This document shows positions 34,060 to 46,899 of a stretch of 64,000 nucleotides of DNA, one piece after another. The DNA lies in NCBI RefSeq assembly GCF_963678635.1, contig NC_087062.1, positions 28,542,833-28,606,832 of the forward strand. Reading direction: 5' to 3'. A program made the position numbers and the translations under genes. Origin of the DNA: Symsagittifera roscoffensis (taxonomy: Eukaryota; Xenacoelomorpha; Acoela; Convolutidae). Every line of letters starts with the position of its first letter. The first letter of the stretch is position 1. Under the pieces are notes generated by a model. That model searched no databases. It was not told the origin of the DNA and worked only from the letters and a program-made list of their open reading frames with translations.

Positions 34060-36840
34060 TCAACCTACCTGCTAATGTTCTTGCTACTGGCTGGGATTTT
34101 AATTCTCACGCTATTATTCCGACCCGGAATTGATTAAGACCCAGGCCCTATTAACTGTAGCATATGTGACAAAAAGTTCGCCCTAAACCAACATAGTGTC
34201 TAAGACAACGGAGGGTGGATTGACCTTAAACTCTCCACTGTCAAAATATTTGGCCAGTAGTCACGCAGTTTTTACTGTGGTAATTGTGATTATTCCAAAA
34301 TAAACTCCACTGATACCCTCAAAGTACAACAACAACAACCCGCACCTTAAATAGAACGCATATATAAAGCTCTCCAACTCAACGCTAACAGTCTCAGACC
34401 AAAAATAGACAAAATAATTTATCACATGACAACTACCGGCACAAAAATTGCAGCAATTCAAGAATTGTTCCTCTCCAATGAACCAAAGCCATAAATGGAT
34501 TTAAATTGTCGCGCAAAACAGACCAATAAATCAAGGCAAAGAAGGCGGACTTGATTTCATCATCAAGAAAGTCATCTAAAATCAGACACTCAAACTCCCA
34601 ACAAAATGACCCTCAAAGAGAGCAACAAGCAATCAAATTTTAACTTACACCTCAAGTCTTACAATAAGTGTTACCTGCATCCCGCGATTTTCCAATTGTA
34701 GTCCCGATTACTCTGCGTCACTTCAACAACAACTAAAAAAGGCTGATGCACTAATTTAAGATGACATTACCGCACAAAATGTAGTGTTTCACCAAACTAC
34801 AACCTGATATACGTTGACAAACAGTTGCAGAAGTATCACCGTATTTTGCAGAAGAATTCGCTGCAGAAGAAACCTTCAATAAATCAAAAAAGCAGATAGA
34901 AAAGCTTTCAGGCTGAGAGTGAAAAAGCATTCCACAATTTAGCTTTATCTTAATCAATCATCGAAGACGAGAAAATTTTCGGGAAAAATAAAAGCGGTGC
35001 TGCATCGACAGGCACAAATCAAGGTTGCAATAAAGTTGCGAACGTCCCGACTAGCTCTCAAACTTCAAAATAAAAGGACAGACTCCAACAACAACATCTC
35101 GGAGACCCTATGAGAAGTGAACTCCACAGGAAGATTAATAAACCAGTTGAATAAAACAAAACATCAAAACTGATAGAATTTTGCAAAAACCATCAAAGGG
35201 CAGCAGTAAATTTTGGTCAGCAGTAACAAAAATTATCTTTTACTAACGCCGAAATTGCGAGAAACACACCCAATAATTTCGATAGTGAATATATTCATGA
35301 CACACAAAAAACTTACAAAAACTTAACAAACAGTTCAATCTACACTCAAACAACTGCAAACAAGAAAAGAGAGCAGTTATCCGTAAGATTAAACCACGTG
35401 AAGTAGAAAAGTAAAAATTTCAATGAAGTTAAAAGGTTGAAGATTCAATTAGCTTCAGAAAGCAAAGCAAAGCGCTTTGACCTGACAATTTTGCTCCGAT
35501 TCATTTTTTTTTTGGTGAACAAGTCATCAAATGTTTTAAGCTAATAAACCTTTCCTTGAACAACACAACAAGACTTGAAAAAAGAAGTGTAGGAATAGTC
35601 ATACCCCCAGCCAAAAACGGTCCCGAAGAGGCTAAGGGCTACCGACCAATTGCAACATTATCTCCAGTACCAGAGCTCATGGAGCACTTATTAGTACCGT
35701 TTAATTTCAACCTAAGCTTTGCAAGAAAACCGACACGCCTTGAGAAAAAAATCTACATTAACTGCCCTAAATTGCATCTCCATATACATAAATCTTGGTC
35801 AAACAAAACTTAACTACGAAAAAGAACACTACTGGTCGCCCTACACCTTACTGCTTATAGTACTGTTGATTACCATAACCCACTCAACGATTTCGAATGC
35901 TCAAAATATCTACAAACACTAGGAAGGTGAAACGAGGCGTCCAGCAAGGTGCCGTGCTATCCCCGATTTTATCTAACCTCTAAATGTCAAAAATGCCCCC
36001 AACGCAACAACATTAAGATCAAATAAACCACATATGAAGAAAATATAACCCTCACAAAATTGGTTCCAATATCAAAAACCTAACATGAACTGTTAATCCA
36101 TATCCGGACAGCCGTAACAACTGGTTTAAAAACCGAAGTTTTTCCTCATCAAAAAACAAATCGACAACGTTTCTTTTTTTAACATGGACAAATGAGTTTT
36201 CCCTGGAGCCAAAATTAAGGTCGATGGCGCCAAACTACCAGTTACTCAAAACCCAAAACCCAAACCAGTTACTCACAACCAACTCAATTTTCATGGGCAT
36301 TGTGAAAAGAGCTGTGACAAACTCAATAAAAGAAAAAAATTTCCAAAAAAACTAGCAAGAACAACTTGGGGTTGCTCCAAAGAAATCCTCAAAGTAAGGT
36401 ATAAGGCAACCGAGAGGACTTTCAGGAGCTATGCAGCTCTCCTTTGACCCCGCACTAAGTTAGACCAACCAGCAGCGCCTTGAAATGAAACAAAAAAAAG
36501 CACTATGAACAACAACAGACGCTTAAAAATGAGTGACAGCACACATCCACACGACAAAACTTAAATCCTTCAGTCCAAAAGCACAGTGAAATTCTCTTAA
36601 AGCTGTTCTTTCTTGACTGCTATCAAGCTCATAGAGCCGACCATCATAAAGCCGATTCACTACCAGCCACAAAGAACCGGTATTGAACACCTCCTTACCA
36701 AAAATCAACAGAACAAAATTTTGTCTATGAAAAAGAAATTTCACAACTTTCACAACAGAAATTTTTTAATGAAAAATCTCAGCAAAATACCAACAATAAC
36801 ATCAGCACATGAAAGAGCAGATTAAAATCTCAAGACTTTG
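34060..36840 (+). pseudogene. Jockey-clade LINE remnant (endonuclease and reverse transcriptase)
   Basis: At 34372 one frame gives an opening LQLNANSL and, some 30 residues later, KIAAIQELFL, the first motifs of an APE-type endonuclease of Jockey-like LINEs. At 35593-35690 comes the RT opening IPPAKNGP...YRPIATLS, and near 35930 GVQQGAVLSPILSNL, the motif before the palm. Further down (36170-36430) LTWTNEF, then LARTTWGCSK and RSYAALL in neighbouring frames match the C-terminal part of Jockey RTs. Many stops and frameshifts occur and the YxDD box was not found, so it is dead. A less damaged 85-codon piece lies at 35556-35813. Confidence 0.78.
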
Positions 36841-36964
36841 ATCCGGGTAATCAAGTTTTTTAGATAGTTACCAGGACAGACCGTACAGACTAAAATACTG
36901 ACACACCAGAGATAATGACAAGTTCGGCTCTAAGTAATGCAAAAAAATGCAGAAAAACTTATTC

Positions 36965-37200
36965 TTCCGACTTTCGAAGAAAATGACGGAATATTTGTTT
37001 TATGGCTTATTTTTTTCCAGACAAATTTCGACTTCTTAGCTAGCAAATTTCGATGGATCTTTTTTATATCATCTGAAGGGTATTGTTGTTTCAAGCTAAA
37101 GTTCAAAAAGGTATTTCACCTGTGATCATTTTTCGTAAAGTTATAGGGTTTTAAATATTGCCATCTTTGTTTATTTGGGACGATTAGCGCGCCATATATT
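36965..37200 (-). repeat. H1 repeat, minus-strand copy (3' half)
   Basis: Reading on the minus strand it ends with CGAAAGTCGGAAG and carries the tail region of the family. Confidence 0.6.
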
Positions 37201-37524
37201 TCGCGTTTTTAATGATTAAGAGGAAATTTAAGCAGTAATTAGGCAACTGCTTTTTCACGCACGAAGGAATTAATTCACTATCAGAGATCCGGCAGGCCCG
37301 AGGATAGTGAACTAATTTCCCGAATGCGTGAATAGCGGTTTTCAAAATGCTTATGTCAACAAAAATAGTGTGTTCATGCTTGTTTTTCACAAGTTAAAAC
37401 AGTTGGTTTCTCACTTTAAAACTTGCTTTCAGACTACGTTTACAGCTCTCAAGATTACGTTTACAAGATTTCAACTTCCAAACCTCCAAAATTTAACAAA
37501 ATTGGATTTGAATTTAATTGTTTT

Positions 37525-37898
37525 TGTTCCAATTTTCGAAGAAAGTGCAGAATGTTTATGCTTGGTGTTTTTTTTTAATTCAGTCAATTTTAACTTCTTA
37601 ACGAAGCGTTTTCGACGAATTTTTTTTGCGCTATTTTGCGGTCTTATAACACGCGTAAGCGGCAAAATAAAGCGTACCAAACAAAATTTAGACCAACCAC
37701 TTAATCCTATTAACACAATACGAGATGAGAAACACACCGTCTGTATTTAACATAACGTGGGGGGAGGATAAAATCGAAAAAAAAATGGAGTAAAATTTTT
37801 TCTTCTTCCCAATTATTTCGCCAATTATTCAACCAAAAAAAAACTTTTTTATTAGGCTTAAAACCAGTCGGAACGTTCAGGGCTTCAGAGCAGTCTTG
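37525..37898 (-). repeat. H1 repeat, second minus-strand copy
   Basis: On the minus strand it begins CAAGACTGCTC, then GCCCTGAACGTTCCGAC, and ends near TTGGAAC. The head is shortened but the motifs keep their order. Confidence 0.6.
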
Positions 37899-37899
37899 A

Positions 37900-40080
37900 A
37901 AAGAGTGAAAAATCATCTCGCAAAAACTATTATTCCGCACGAAAAATAATTGTCGTAAAGGTAAAAACTTGGTTGAAAAAATTGAGCTGACTAGAAAACA
38001 CTCCGCTCACTGTGTAATCAGATCACCAGACATTTTGCACTAATTCAGCGATGCAATCTCTAAGATTGTTCAAGATATCAACTGAGTTTTTTTGTGAGTT
38101 GGAGCAATGAGTGCATTTTTCTGAACGAATTTGTTTATATCAAATTAGATCAAAACTTTAGATCATTTTAACTACGCTAGAACATCAAATTAATTCCGAA
38201 CAGTTCAATGGATAGATATAATCAATTCCCTTTCTTGACTAGAATGATTTTAATGGTAGACAGTTGAAAAAAAGGTCAATGAACGCAGAAAAACCTAGAA
38301 AATTGACTGACTTGTTTTTTGAAAACACTTCAAACTGCAAATTTCAAAATGAAAAAAGTACTGTCCTGAATCGATTTAGGCGGAGGAAACACAAATTTTT
38401 TACAACATAATTTAGAATAGAATTGTAATACCACCTACATAACAGATGTAACCATGGAAACTTAATTAAAACGTAAATTTAACTAATTTTGTAGCCAATC
38501 AAAATGCAATTTGTATGAAAAACCTCAAAATACTACATTTTATGAGTAAGTATGAAAAACATATTTTATACTGAATTATATTCCAGAACTAATTTGTACT
38601 CGCGGAGAACATTATGCGGTAGGTCACTCAGGGGGATTGTACGGTTAATTCCCCCTTATTTCAAGAACATTTCATATTAGACGTTTAAAAAAACAAATGG
38701 ATAAACCATAGACAGCAGTTAGCTGGAAAAATGAAAAAAGAGTCAATGAGCGCAAAGATACAAAAAAAAGACTTGCTTTTAAAAAACTTTGAAATTTCAA
38801 TACAAAAAATAGAAGGCTTTAAATCTCCTTTTTTTCAGGAAAAATTTTTGATAGGGGATTTTCTGATTCGACCAACTTGAAATGAGCCCATTTTGGGAAA
38901 ACTAGTTCAAACGGAAACATTTTCCTTTCGCTCCCAATTCTAAAAAGTGAGTAACATTTTCGAAATAATAAGTCGATCACAATTTTCGTGATTTTTACAC
39001 ATTAGCTGCTCAATAGTGAAGTTTGCCCTCCTTTTGACAATTTGAATAAAATTGAACTGAACTTAGAAGTAAAACGAAAGCCAAACCTCGAAAAATAAAA
39101 GTTGAGAATGAACAAATTTTCAGACTTTTTTTATAAAAAAAACAAAGAAATCACGACCTATATAAGAGTTTCGTTTTTGTTCACTGACTATTAATAGATA
39201 CAATTTTATTCAGCTGGTACATCCGACAATTGAAATCCATTTTCGAAATTTGAAGTCTATCACGTTTTTTGTGACTCTTACACGTTTGCTGTTCGAGTGG
39301 AATTTCCTTTTCTTTCAACAACCTTAAATCACTTTTTGAAATTAGGAGTCGTTCACTAGATTTCGCGCGTGCTCCATTTTCACTATTGGAAAGGGTATTT
39401 TAACTTCTTTTCAGCAGTAGGGTGAAATGAACTTCAAAAACCAAAAAAAAGGAAAAAATCAACTCGACCTTCTGAAGCGTCTTCACTGCATTCATTGACT
39501 AATAAAAGTTTTGAATTAACCTAATTGTGAAACAAAACATGCTCATTCACAAAATACGAAGAGGCGAAGTAGAGCTTTGCACTAATTGAGATATAAGAAT
39601 TATAAAAATAACATAAAAATCGAAAAATGAAAAATGTTGGAAAGAAAACTAGGTCAAATAAAATTCTCAATGCGATTCTTTCGCTTGAACCCTTCATCTC
39701 AGATTTGATAGGACATTTTTTAAATAAAGTCGAAAAGTTTCTAAAAACCGGCAAACCTACAAAAACGTGCCTTTCCGAAACCAACAATTTTTTTGCAAGT
39801 AGATCGTGGCCGCTTAACCAAAAATCAATCTTAAAACAGGGTTTCTCGGTTGAACACTAAAGCTAATAATCGGCCAGGTAGTTAACGAGTAAAAAATTAA
39901 AATTTTTTTAAAAGAGGTCAAAGTTTTAAGAAATTGACATTTGTGAAAGCCATAACGTTCTTCTAAAAAACTGCGAGTTGGCGCCGATGCTTGTACGCTT
40001 TCAACAACCTGCTGTTTCAATTAAATCCTTGATATCAGAATTGGGAGGGTCGTTTTGAAGAATAATCAAATAGCTACAAC
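37900..40080. repeat. region of degenerate H2 repeats
   Basis: At least two H2-type copies (about 38260-38640 and 38705-39210) start with AGTTG/TAGCTGG and GTCAATGA(A/G)CGC phrases and have the shared body of TTCAAA and TTCCACTTTC-type segments. No gene seen. Confidence 0.5.
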
Positions 40081-40082
40081 AC

Positions 40083-40236
40083 AGAGACCAAGCTTCGCTT
40101 CGCAATCACTATTGAGAACGACAAAAAGCAGCTCTAAAATGCAGTAAGGAAAATTAGAAAAAGCTAAAATGCGGCTATTTCTGAGATTCGAACCTGCGAC
40201 TTAGAGATAAGCATTCTGACACACCAACAACGGACT
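40083..40236 (-). repeat. tRNA-derived SINE piece
   Basis: On the minus strand a B-box GGTTCGAATCT lies at about 40186-40196, preceded by an A-box-like GGTGTGTCAG. The left flank AAGCTTCGCTTCGCAA is shared with other copies. Confidence 0.6.
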
Positions 40237-40735
40237 GATTTTTACGAGGGCCATAATTTTTTTGGGTAAAAAATTTGACCGTAGTCGATTAAGCAGGGAG
40301 CTTCTCATAACCCGTTTTTTCGATTGAACCCAAAATCTCACATATGGAACGAAGGGTAGTTCTCGAAAAAACAGTCCGAAAGTTTCAAAAGACGGTCAAA
40401 AAAATAAACATTCTATCAGGGCCATTGCTCTTTGCGTTAAAAATTGTGCTTCCCCGGGGAGCTTCTCACAGCTGGTTCTATCCATTGAACATAAAATTTC
40501 AGGGAAGGGTGGTTTCTGAGAAAACAAAAAACAAATATATGGGTCAAATATTTCCTCTCAGACTTTCGAAGACTGCAGAAGTAGGGTAAACTAAAAAAAA
40601 AAGGTTGAGACTATGCAGGCACGCAGTGAGTAGGCGTCCTTTCTAAGATTTTCTTGTGAAAATGGATAAAGTAACGAAAGTACTACATTTCAATTTTGAC
40701 CGAAAATTTTCAATTTCATACATATTGAAAAAAGC

Positions 40736-40935
40736 AAGGCCCTGCCGGGACTCCGATCCCAGACCTTAGGATGAAAGAGCAACCGCGTTACCTCCAAGCC
40801 AAGTTGGTAGGAAACTGAAAGTTATTTAGGTTCAATTTTAAAGAAAGTGCCTTTTCTAGTCAGAAAAGTTGTTTACGGGAAAAAAATTCTAGTTCCCGAT
40901 TACAAGGGACTTGCTCCGGCAAATGTTACTAAAAT
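40736..40935 (-). repeat. tRNA-derived SINE piece with flank
   Basis: On the minus strand, TTGGCTTGGAGGTAACGCGG is A-box-like, and GGGATCGGAGTCCC is T-arm-like. To the right lies CCCGATTACAAGGGACTTGC, which recurs near 48690 and 62330. Confidence 0.6.
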
Positions 40936-40939
40936 GGAG

Positions 40940-42090
40940 AACTGATTGTTATTTATTCTTCCGACTATTGATGAACGTAACAAAGTTAACATACTCGAGA
41001 TTGTTATTTATTTGTTTCAGACCAATTTTTAATACATACCATTTAACGGGACTTTTTGTGCCCTCTGAAAAGAATCAATGACATGAGCTCAAAACTAAAC
41101 ATTTTTAAACTTGCATGTTCGCAAAACTTCCTATGTTTATTATTCACAAGTGGCTTATATATTGATTCAACTCCGGTTCAAATCCAAAATCATTCCAAAT
41201 TGAACTGATGCACACTAATTGGTCAAATTATTACGGCAGTAGCTACAAAATTTTCAGAAAACTATGGTGTTGCAAAACATTCCGAGATTCGACTATTGCA
41301 AGCAGTCGTCTTTGCTTTCGCGTGGGAGTATTATGCAAAAACCTTCAAATTTTTTTTAAAAAGAAAATATTCTAATTCAAAACAATTATTTAGATAAATA
41401 GGCACCAAGAATATGCACAAATGACATTTTAAAAGAAACTTACATTGCTTCTAAGCCTGGTAACTCAAAAGCATGTCGTTTTTCAACAAACATTGTCAAA
41501 TTTGCCACATTTCTTGACTGTCTACTTTTAATTGTTAAAAAAATCACTTGAAAATTATAAATTAGATTGATATAATTGAAATATAGCATAGGATAATTTG
41601 AATTGATGCTAAATCCTAATTATTAAATATAACACCACATTTTCAAAAACAATTTCAACCGACTTAATCAATAACTGTTGTGCATTTTATAAGGCATTTT
41701 TTCCATTATTTTAATTTTATTCAGTTCATTGTTACATATTCAGATCAAGCTTTAATAAATCAACTTCAAACTCAGTTCAAAAATATTCTCGTCTCTTTGT
41801 TTCCGTAGTTCCCATTAGACCGCTTTTTTCACATCATTCTTCTATTTTTTTTTAACTTAGTCAATGAAGAATCGAAAATCAAAAATTCATGCGATTGATT
41901 AGCTATGCATATGCCTCATTATATGCATGCAGTTCCCATCCTAGATCTTCATCAGTGTACTGGCTTCGAATATGTAACACTCCATTGATTATTTTTGATT
42001 TGATTGCGGTTTAAGTTGTTCTCGTTATTATTTTTTGGCATCGTGGTTGATATTTGTGTTGTAACCTCTCTCGCCCACCCTCATATCGCC
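40940..42090. other. no gene seen; region downstream of TRAPPC10
   Basis: AT-rich. A minus-strand AATAAA at 41716-41721, 372 bp past the TRAPPC10 stop, is the nearest candidate poly(A) signal. Confidence 0.4.
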
Positions 42091-42092
42091 CA

Positions 42093-42269
42093 TCAGCTTA
42101 CATTACCAGGAGAGTGGGCTCTGATCGAGGGTCTCAGCACTATGGAAGAGGGGGAGGTGTTGCCCCCTGGTGTGCTGGGTGGTTTGAGCAGTCCCCCTTT
42201 TTCGGTGTCAGCGGTGCTCCTCCTAGGCACTACCTTCACTCGTCTGAACTCACTTGTGTCAACTATGTC
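42093..42269 (-). CDS. TRAPPC10: TRAPPC10, last exon in window order (C-terminus)
   Basis: On the minus strand the exon follows TGTGTTGTAG (acceptor) and runs 58 codons to TGA at 42095-42093. It is phase 0, matching the phase-0 end of the exon at 45450. The sequence is Pro/Ser/Arg-rich with SSIVLRPSI near the end, comparable to the weakly conserved C-terminal tail of TRAPPC10. The assignment rests on phase and position more than on sequence. A plus-strand frame over the same bases is a shadow. Confidence 0.6.
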   Translation of the reverse strand, partial: DIVDTSEFRRVKVVPRRSTADTEKGGLLKPPSTPGGNTSPSSIVLRPSIRAHSPGNVS

Positions 42270-42426
42270 CTACAACACAGATACTATAGTTAAAATAATC
42301 AAGAGTTTACAAAATTGAACAATAAAAGATACTTATTATTTTTTGCGTTTTCAAACTCCAGGAAGCTTTTATGATTGTCAGTAATCTGAGAAAACTGATC
42401 GACTGTGAGGAAACTGAATCAATAGG

Positions 42427-42747
42427 CAGGGACGGATTTAAATGGTCCCCCCTTTGTACTATTTTGAGGTACCCATTTTTGATGACGTACCCTAAAAACT
42501 TTCTAAAGGTGCCTTTGGCGCCAATATATACTAAATTTTTTTGGTCAACATTTTTTTTAAAAGTGCATAAGAACGCCTTTTTTATGACCTGTTTTTTCAA
42601 AGATTTGCCTGCGGCGCAGAAATTTGGGCCAAAATTGAGTCTTTTTATTGCGTTGAGAGAGCTCGGAAAATCTATATGGTCGACCTAAAAAAAGCTCGAC
42701 AAAATTTTCGAAAATCCCCCCTCGAGAAAATCCTAGATCCGCCTCTG
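42427..42747. mobile_element. hAT-like MITE
   Basis: Ends are CAGGGACGGATTTA and, inverted, CAGAGGCGGATCTAG. Flanks TCAATAGG and TCAACAGA agree at six of eight positions, as for a decayed 8-bp hAT target duplication. It sits in the last TRAPPC10 intron. Confidence 0.65.
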
Positions 42748-42902
42748 TCAACAGATAAAACTTAATTCTGAAAATTTTTACGTTTATATTCCACTTTTAA
42801 ACAGTTTAAGCGTGTTTTTTGTGCCATTTACGTTGTTAGCTAAATTCAAGTGAACGTCAAAAAATGAGAAGTAACAAAAATGAATCTAAACAAAACTTTT
42901 AC

Positions 42903-43251
42903 ACAGAGGCGTAGCTGCACTTCGCAAACACTAGCAAGAAAACGACAAATTATAAATAAGCAAAACGACAGAAAAAATAGAAATAAGCCTCAAATTAGTA
43001 AATTTTTGCGACACGACGCATTCTAATTAGCGCCCTTGAGATTAACAGTCTCACGCTCTTCCCACTCGGCCACGGACGCTTAACGATAGAAACACTAGCA
43101 AAAATAAAGCAAAGATGCTATGAAATATTTAATGCTACAGATAGTGATTATGGCAGAGACGCCACCGAATTGATCTCTTTTATTTGCGAGTTAGATTGAA
43201 AAAATAAGTAGATTCATACTCATACACTATTCTCGCAAGCTCCCGAGTGTA
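42903..43251 (-). repeat. tRNA-derived SINE
   Basis: On the minus strand GTGGCCGAGTGGG (A-box) at about 43065-43077 and a worn B-box near 43010-43025. Left flank GGCGTAGCTGCACTTCGCAA and right flank GATGCTATGAAAT are shared with 51389 and 53550. Confidence 0.7.
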
Positions 43252-43259
43252 AAAAATAA

Positions 43260-43925
43260 ATCAAAAAAGGCAAAAACTAAGGAAGGAAAAGGTTTAAATA
43301 AGCCTCGAAAAAAAATTTTGTTACATGCTAGAATTTAACTGTATTCGCAAAACAACATTAGGCTCATTAGCTAGCTTGTGTTAAAAAAAACTTAACTCCT
43401 ATCTAAGTATTGTATTGAAGTTGTCAGAATCCATGAACACAAGCCCAAACAGATAAATTAGTTAATTTATATCCGGATGTTTAAGTTTTTTTTTAACTTT
43501 GCACGCTAACTCAGGTAGCATAATTAGTAGTCGGAAGTGGTCGATTGATATATCATATTAAAGAAATTGCTGTCGTGATTCGGATCCTTTTAAGAAACTT
43601 ACGAAACAAATTCCTGAGTTAAGAGAACTATCTGTGAGTTTTTGTCTTATCTCGAGCGAGCAGGCCTAAGGCACGGAAAGATTAGAGTTTAAATTTGTTC
43701 TTGACATCAAAAAAATCCTAAAAAACTTGGGAAAATTTTCTGCCGAACGTTTGAAAACAAAGGTTTTTTTTGTTTTTCGATTTAATTATTTGATAAAAAC
43801 TTTTGTCAAATATGCGTGTTTTACTCTTACAATCGAATGTACCTATTTTCTATGCTTTCAATCGGACCCGCTCATAGCTAAATGAACGAAAAATATAACA
43901 AAAAGTACAAAAAAGATAGCCAACA
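43260..43925. other. intron sequence, no gene or clear repeat seen
   Basis: Short frames only. Confidence 0.4.
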
Positions 43926-43929
43926 GCAG

Positions 43930-44273
43930 GGGCGGATCTAGAATTTTCTCGAGCGAGGGTGGGGGCTGATTTTAAAAAGTTTCAAAAACTTAGTCAACCT
44001 TTTTTTAGGCCGACCAAATTAATTTTCCAGCTCACCTAAAAACCTTGTTTTGGCCAATTTTTTGCGCTGCAGGAAAAAAAATTTGAAAAAACAGGCCAAA
44101 AGGCGTTTTTAAGCACATTTTGGAAAATTTTGACAAAAAATCGCGTTTTTTTGGCGCGCGCTTCCCCAAAGTTATTCAATTTAGGCGCCTTAAAAAGTAT
44201 TAGGGTCCGTCAGCCAAAAATGGATATCTCAAAACAGTACAAAGGGGGATCCTTTGGGTCGTCCGCCCCCGTT
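43930..44273. mobile_element. hAT-like MITE, inverted relative to 42427
   Basis: Left end CAGGGGCGGATCTAGAATTT. The right end, read inversely, shares GATCCCCCCTTTGTACT with the left arm of the 42427 element. Target duplication not resolved. Confidence 0.6.
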
Positions 44274-44274
44274 A

Positions 44275-45235
44275 AACCAGTCCTGCCCAACAGACAGTTG
44301 GAAAAGAGTCAATGAACGCAAGCAAACAGAAAAAAAAATAATGACTGTTTCATTGAAAAAAATATCAACTTGCAAAATTTAATGGAAAAAAAGATCCCTT
44401 TCAACCTCTTTGAATTTTTAAAACAATTCATGGTTGACACTTTTTTGATGAAATTAACCCAGGATTTTCATAATGGATCAAAACATAATTTTAATAACTG
44501 GATCAATAGGTATTTTTTTATTTCCGCTGGGAAGTCTGAAAATTATATTCCACTTTCGAAACTAGTAGTAGATCAAGTAATTTTTTGACCTTTTACCGTT
44601 TTGCTGTTCGATAGTTGAGTTTGCCTTTCTTTAACAAAGGCAATGGACTGAACTTAATATCTAAACCGCGAAAAAATTGAAATTGAGCCGAAACAAATTT
44701 TAGGATTTTCCCTGAAAAAAAAACGAAAAAAACATAGCCAATCGAAGATTGAATAAGAGTAATGTACGCAAGTAAACATTTTTAAAAAGCTTTCGAATTT
44801 CAAAGAAAAAAATAGATGAAAAAATAAATTCCACTTTCGAAACTAGAAATTGTTCACGTTTTTTAATGCCATTTCCACGTTCGTATTTGGAGAATGCTTT
44901 TTACGTCACTTTCAGCAGATGAAATTCAATTGAACTCAAAAAGTGCATATACACCGAAGTGCATTCATGATGCCCGCCACATTGCAGCTTCTGCCGTTCA
45001 ACAATTTTCTTTGGAAAAATCAGGTCGAAGTCTTATCAGTCCCCATAATCACATACATTAACGAATGAGGTTGTCATAAGCAACTTAAAAAGGAACATTT
45101 TACTTCGGTCATTAATTCTGAAAACAGCGACAACACTGAACCTGGTTTAATTAACTACAGTACTTAAAAATTAGTTCGGGAAGTAGTTAATTATTCCTCT
45201 TGTGCAGAACTGTCTGATGAAGTATTCAGTGCTTA
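44275..45235 (+). repeat. two H2 hairpin-headed repeats in a row
   Basis: Copies start at 44287 (CCAACAGACAGTTGG then AAAAGAGTCAATGAACGCAA) and at 44738 (CCAATCGAAGATTGA). Bodies share GAAACTAG, then CACGTT or GATCACGTTT-type phrases. Confidence 0.65.
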
Positions 45236-45449
45236 TATATTCTGGCTGATTTATATTGTTGTTTACTATTTAGGTACCAGAATCTAGAAGATACTGGCGT
45301 TTTATTCAGCTGTAATAGTTTAACCCCAATAAGAAACCAGCAGAAGGACTGCAGGCTAAACAATAGGGTACATCTAATGGTTTTGAAAGTACGCTTTACA
45401 ATATCAAACTTAGCCGAGCAGCATTCACGGACTAAAAATGAGAACTCAC

Positions 45450-45546
45450 AAGTGGGGTGGTGATGTCGCTGTCGTCTCTGATTACCACTTCGGGCAGTGC
45501 AATGTCATCTCCAGGCTTCCTCGCAGTCACCTCTATGTTGATAGGA
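45450..45546 (-). CDS. TRAPPC10: TRAPPC10 exon
   Basis: 97 bp on the minus strand between TTGTTTAG and GTGAGT. It completes a split codon from the exon at 46165 (CT plus T) and continues PINIEVTARKPGD then ALPEVVI. This matches the TRAPPC10 C-terminal strand pattern in which a short hydrophobic strand is followed by LP-x-V. It ends in phase 0. Confidence 0.85.
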
Positions 45547-45639
45547 CTAAACAACAGAACAGATCCACATACATTCCAATAATCATTTGTACCATGTTTC
45601 AAGAGCTTATATTACTTCTTAGTAGTCAATGGAAACAAA

Positions 45640-46010
45640 CATAGCCAACAGATAGCTGGAAAAAGTAACTGAACGCGAAAAAAAAACAGAAAAAAATACG
45701 GACTTAATTTTTTGAAAAAAAATCACTTTTCGAGCTTCACAGAAAAAACATATGACCTTAATTTCAAGATTTATTTATAATTGACACTTTTTTGATAAAT
45801 TACCCAAATTTAAAGAAAAAACTGGATCAATAGATAATTTTATTCCGCTGGAAAATCTAAAAATTGAAATCCAAAAAAAAACTAATTGAATTTCAAAAGA
45901 AATCAAAGTCAAACCACGAATATAACTAAATGAACCATCAAGACTTATGTAAGTCTTCACTAAGTTCAAGCTGATTTTGGATTTCTGAGGAGTCAGTTGG
46001 AACGATCATG
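45640..46010 (+). repeat. H2 hairpin-headed repeat
   Basis: Starts ACATAGCCAACAGATAGCTG and carries the family body; lies between two TRAPPC10 exons. Confidence 0.6.
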
Positions 46011-46164
46011 CATCAAAACAGTTCAAGGACAAAAAGCAGCATAGCTCCCCGATAATTAGCCCGGTTTTCGAATATGGAGATAAGTAACCCATTATTGATG
46101 TACTTTACTTAAGGGTGAATTGAGTACTTAGACAAAAATGGATTAGTATTGAAAGATGACTCAC

Positions 46165-46269
46165 AGATCTAGATCGAGAGATCCCCTGGAGTTGGTTCCT
46201 GTCATGCCCCACTGAGCACTGGAAGGCACCCAATATAGGAACTTGCTCTTCTTCCGATTGCGCAACAGA
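46165..46269 (-). CDS. TRAPPC10: TRAPPC10 exon
   Basis: 105 bp on the minus strand, from an acceptor reading GGCTAG to donor GTGAGT. Read in the frame forced by the next exon it gives KFLYWVPSSAQWGMTG, which aligns with the conserved TRAPPC10 segment (LMYEV...W-V-G) just before the C-terminal strand. It needs two bases from a preceding exon, while the exon ending 54048 leaves none, so at least one exon between them is unidentified. Confidence 0.8.
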
Positions 46270-46899
46270 CTAGCCTAACAACAAGTCAACCCGTCCAGAG
46301 AAAAAACATACGTTTTTTTAAAGATTAAAAAAGGCGAAGTCGAAAATGCCCCAAGAAAAACATCGAATGTCTATCAATACTTCATACGTTCTTCTCGCAC
46401 TTCGAGTATACAACTCGAGAAAGAAAATTACCAGCATTAAACAAAAGCATTTAACAAAATCTGCGCTCTGCGAATAGTTAACTAAGCCGAAAAAATTCGT
46501 GTAGACGCCCGTTGAGTGAAAAATCTTGAAATATGCGAAAATCGACGTTTTCAAAGTTTTGCATACTCCCAGTTCACACGTGAATGACAATTACAATAGC
46601 CTTTCTAATGACGCAATTTGAAGCAGATATAAGACTAGCCGAATCCATTTAAGCCGATTAAATATTTCCAGTAGAAAAAAAATACGACTAAGTTGATTTA
46701 AGTTTAGCCGAAACCTTTTAACCCGATTAGTTTAAGCAAAATAAAAATATATATAAAAACTCGCAGTTGGTTTACTCCCAACCTAACCACAAAATTCAAA
46801 GGAAGGAAATGCAAAACGCAGACACGGTTAAAATATACTAGCGAGTATAACACACCTCCGGTGCTTCGAATTATTATTAACTCATCAAAAACCACATAT

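Noticed and set aside
42004-42318. Plus-strand frames across the GC-rich segment
   Set aside because: The minus strand gives an exon in phase with its neighbour and ends in a stop; the plus frames lack splice support and are shadows.
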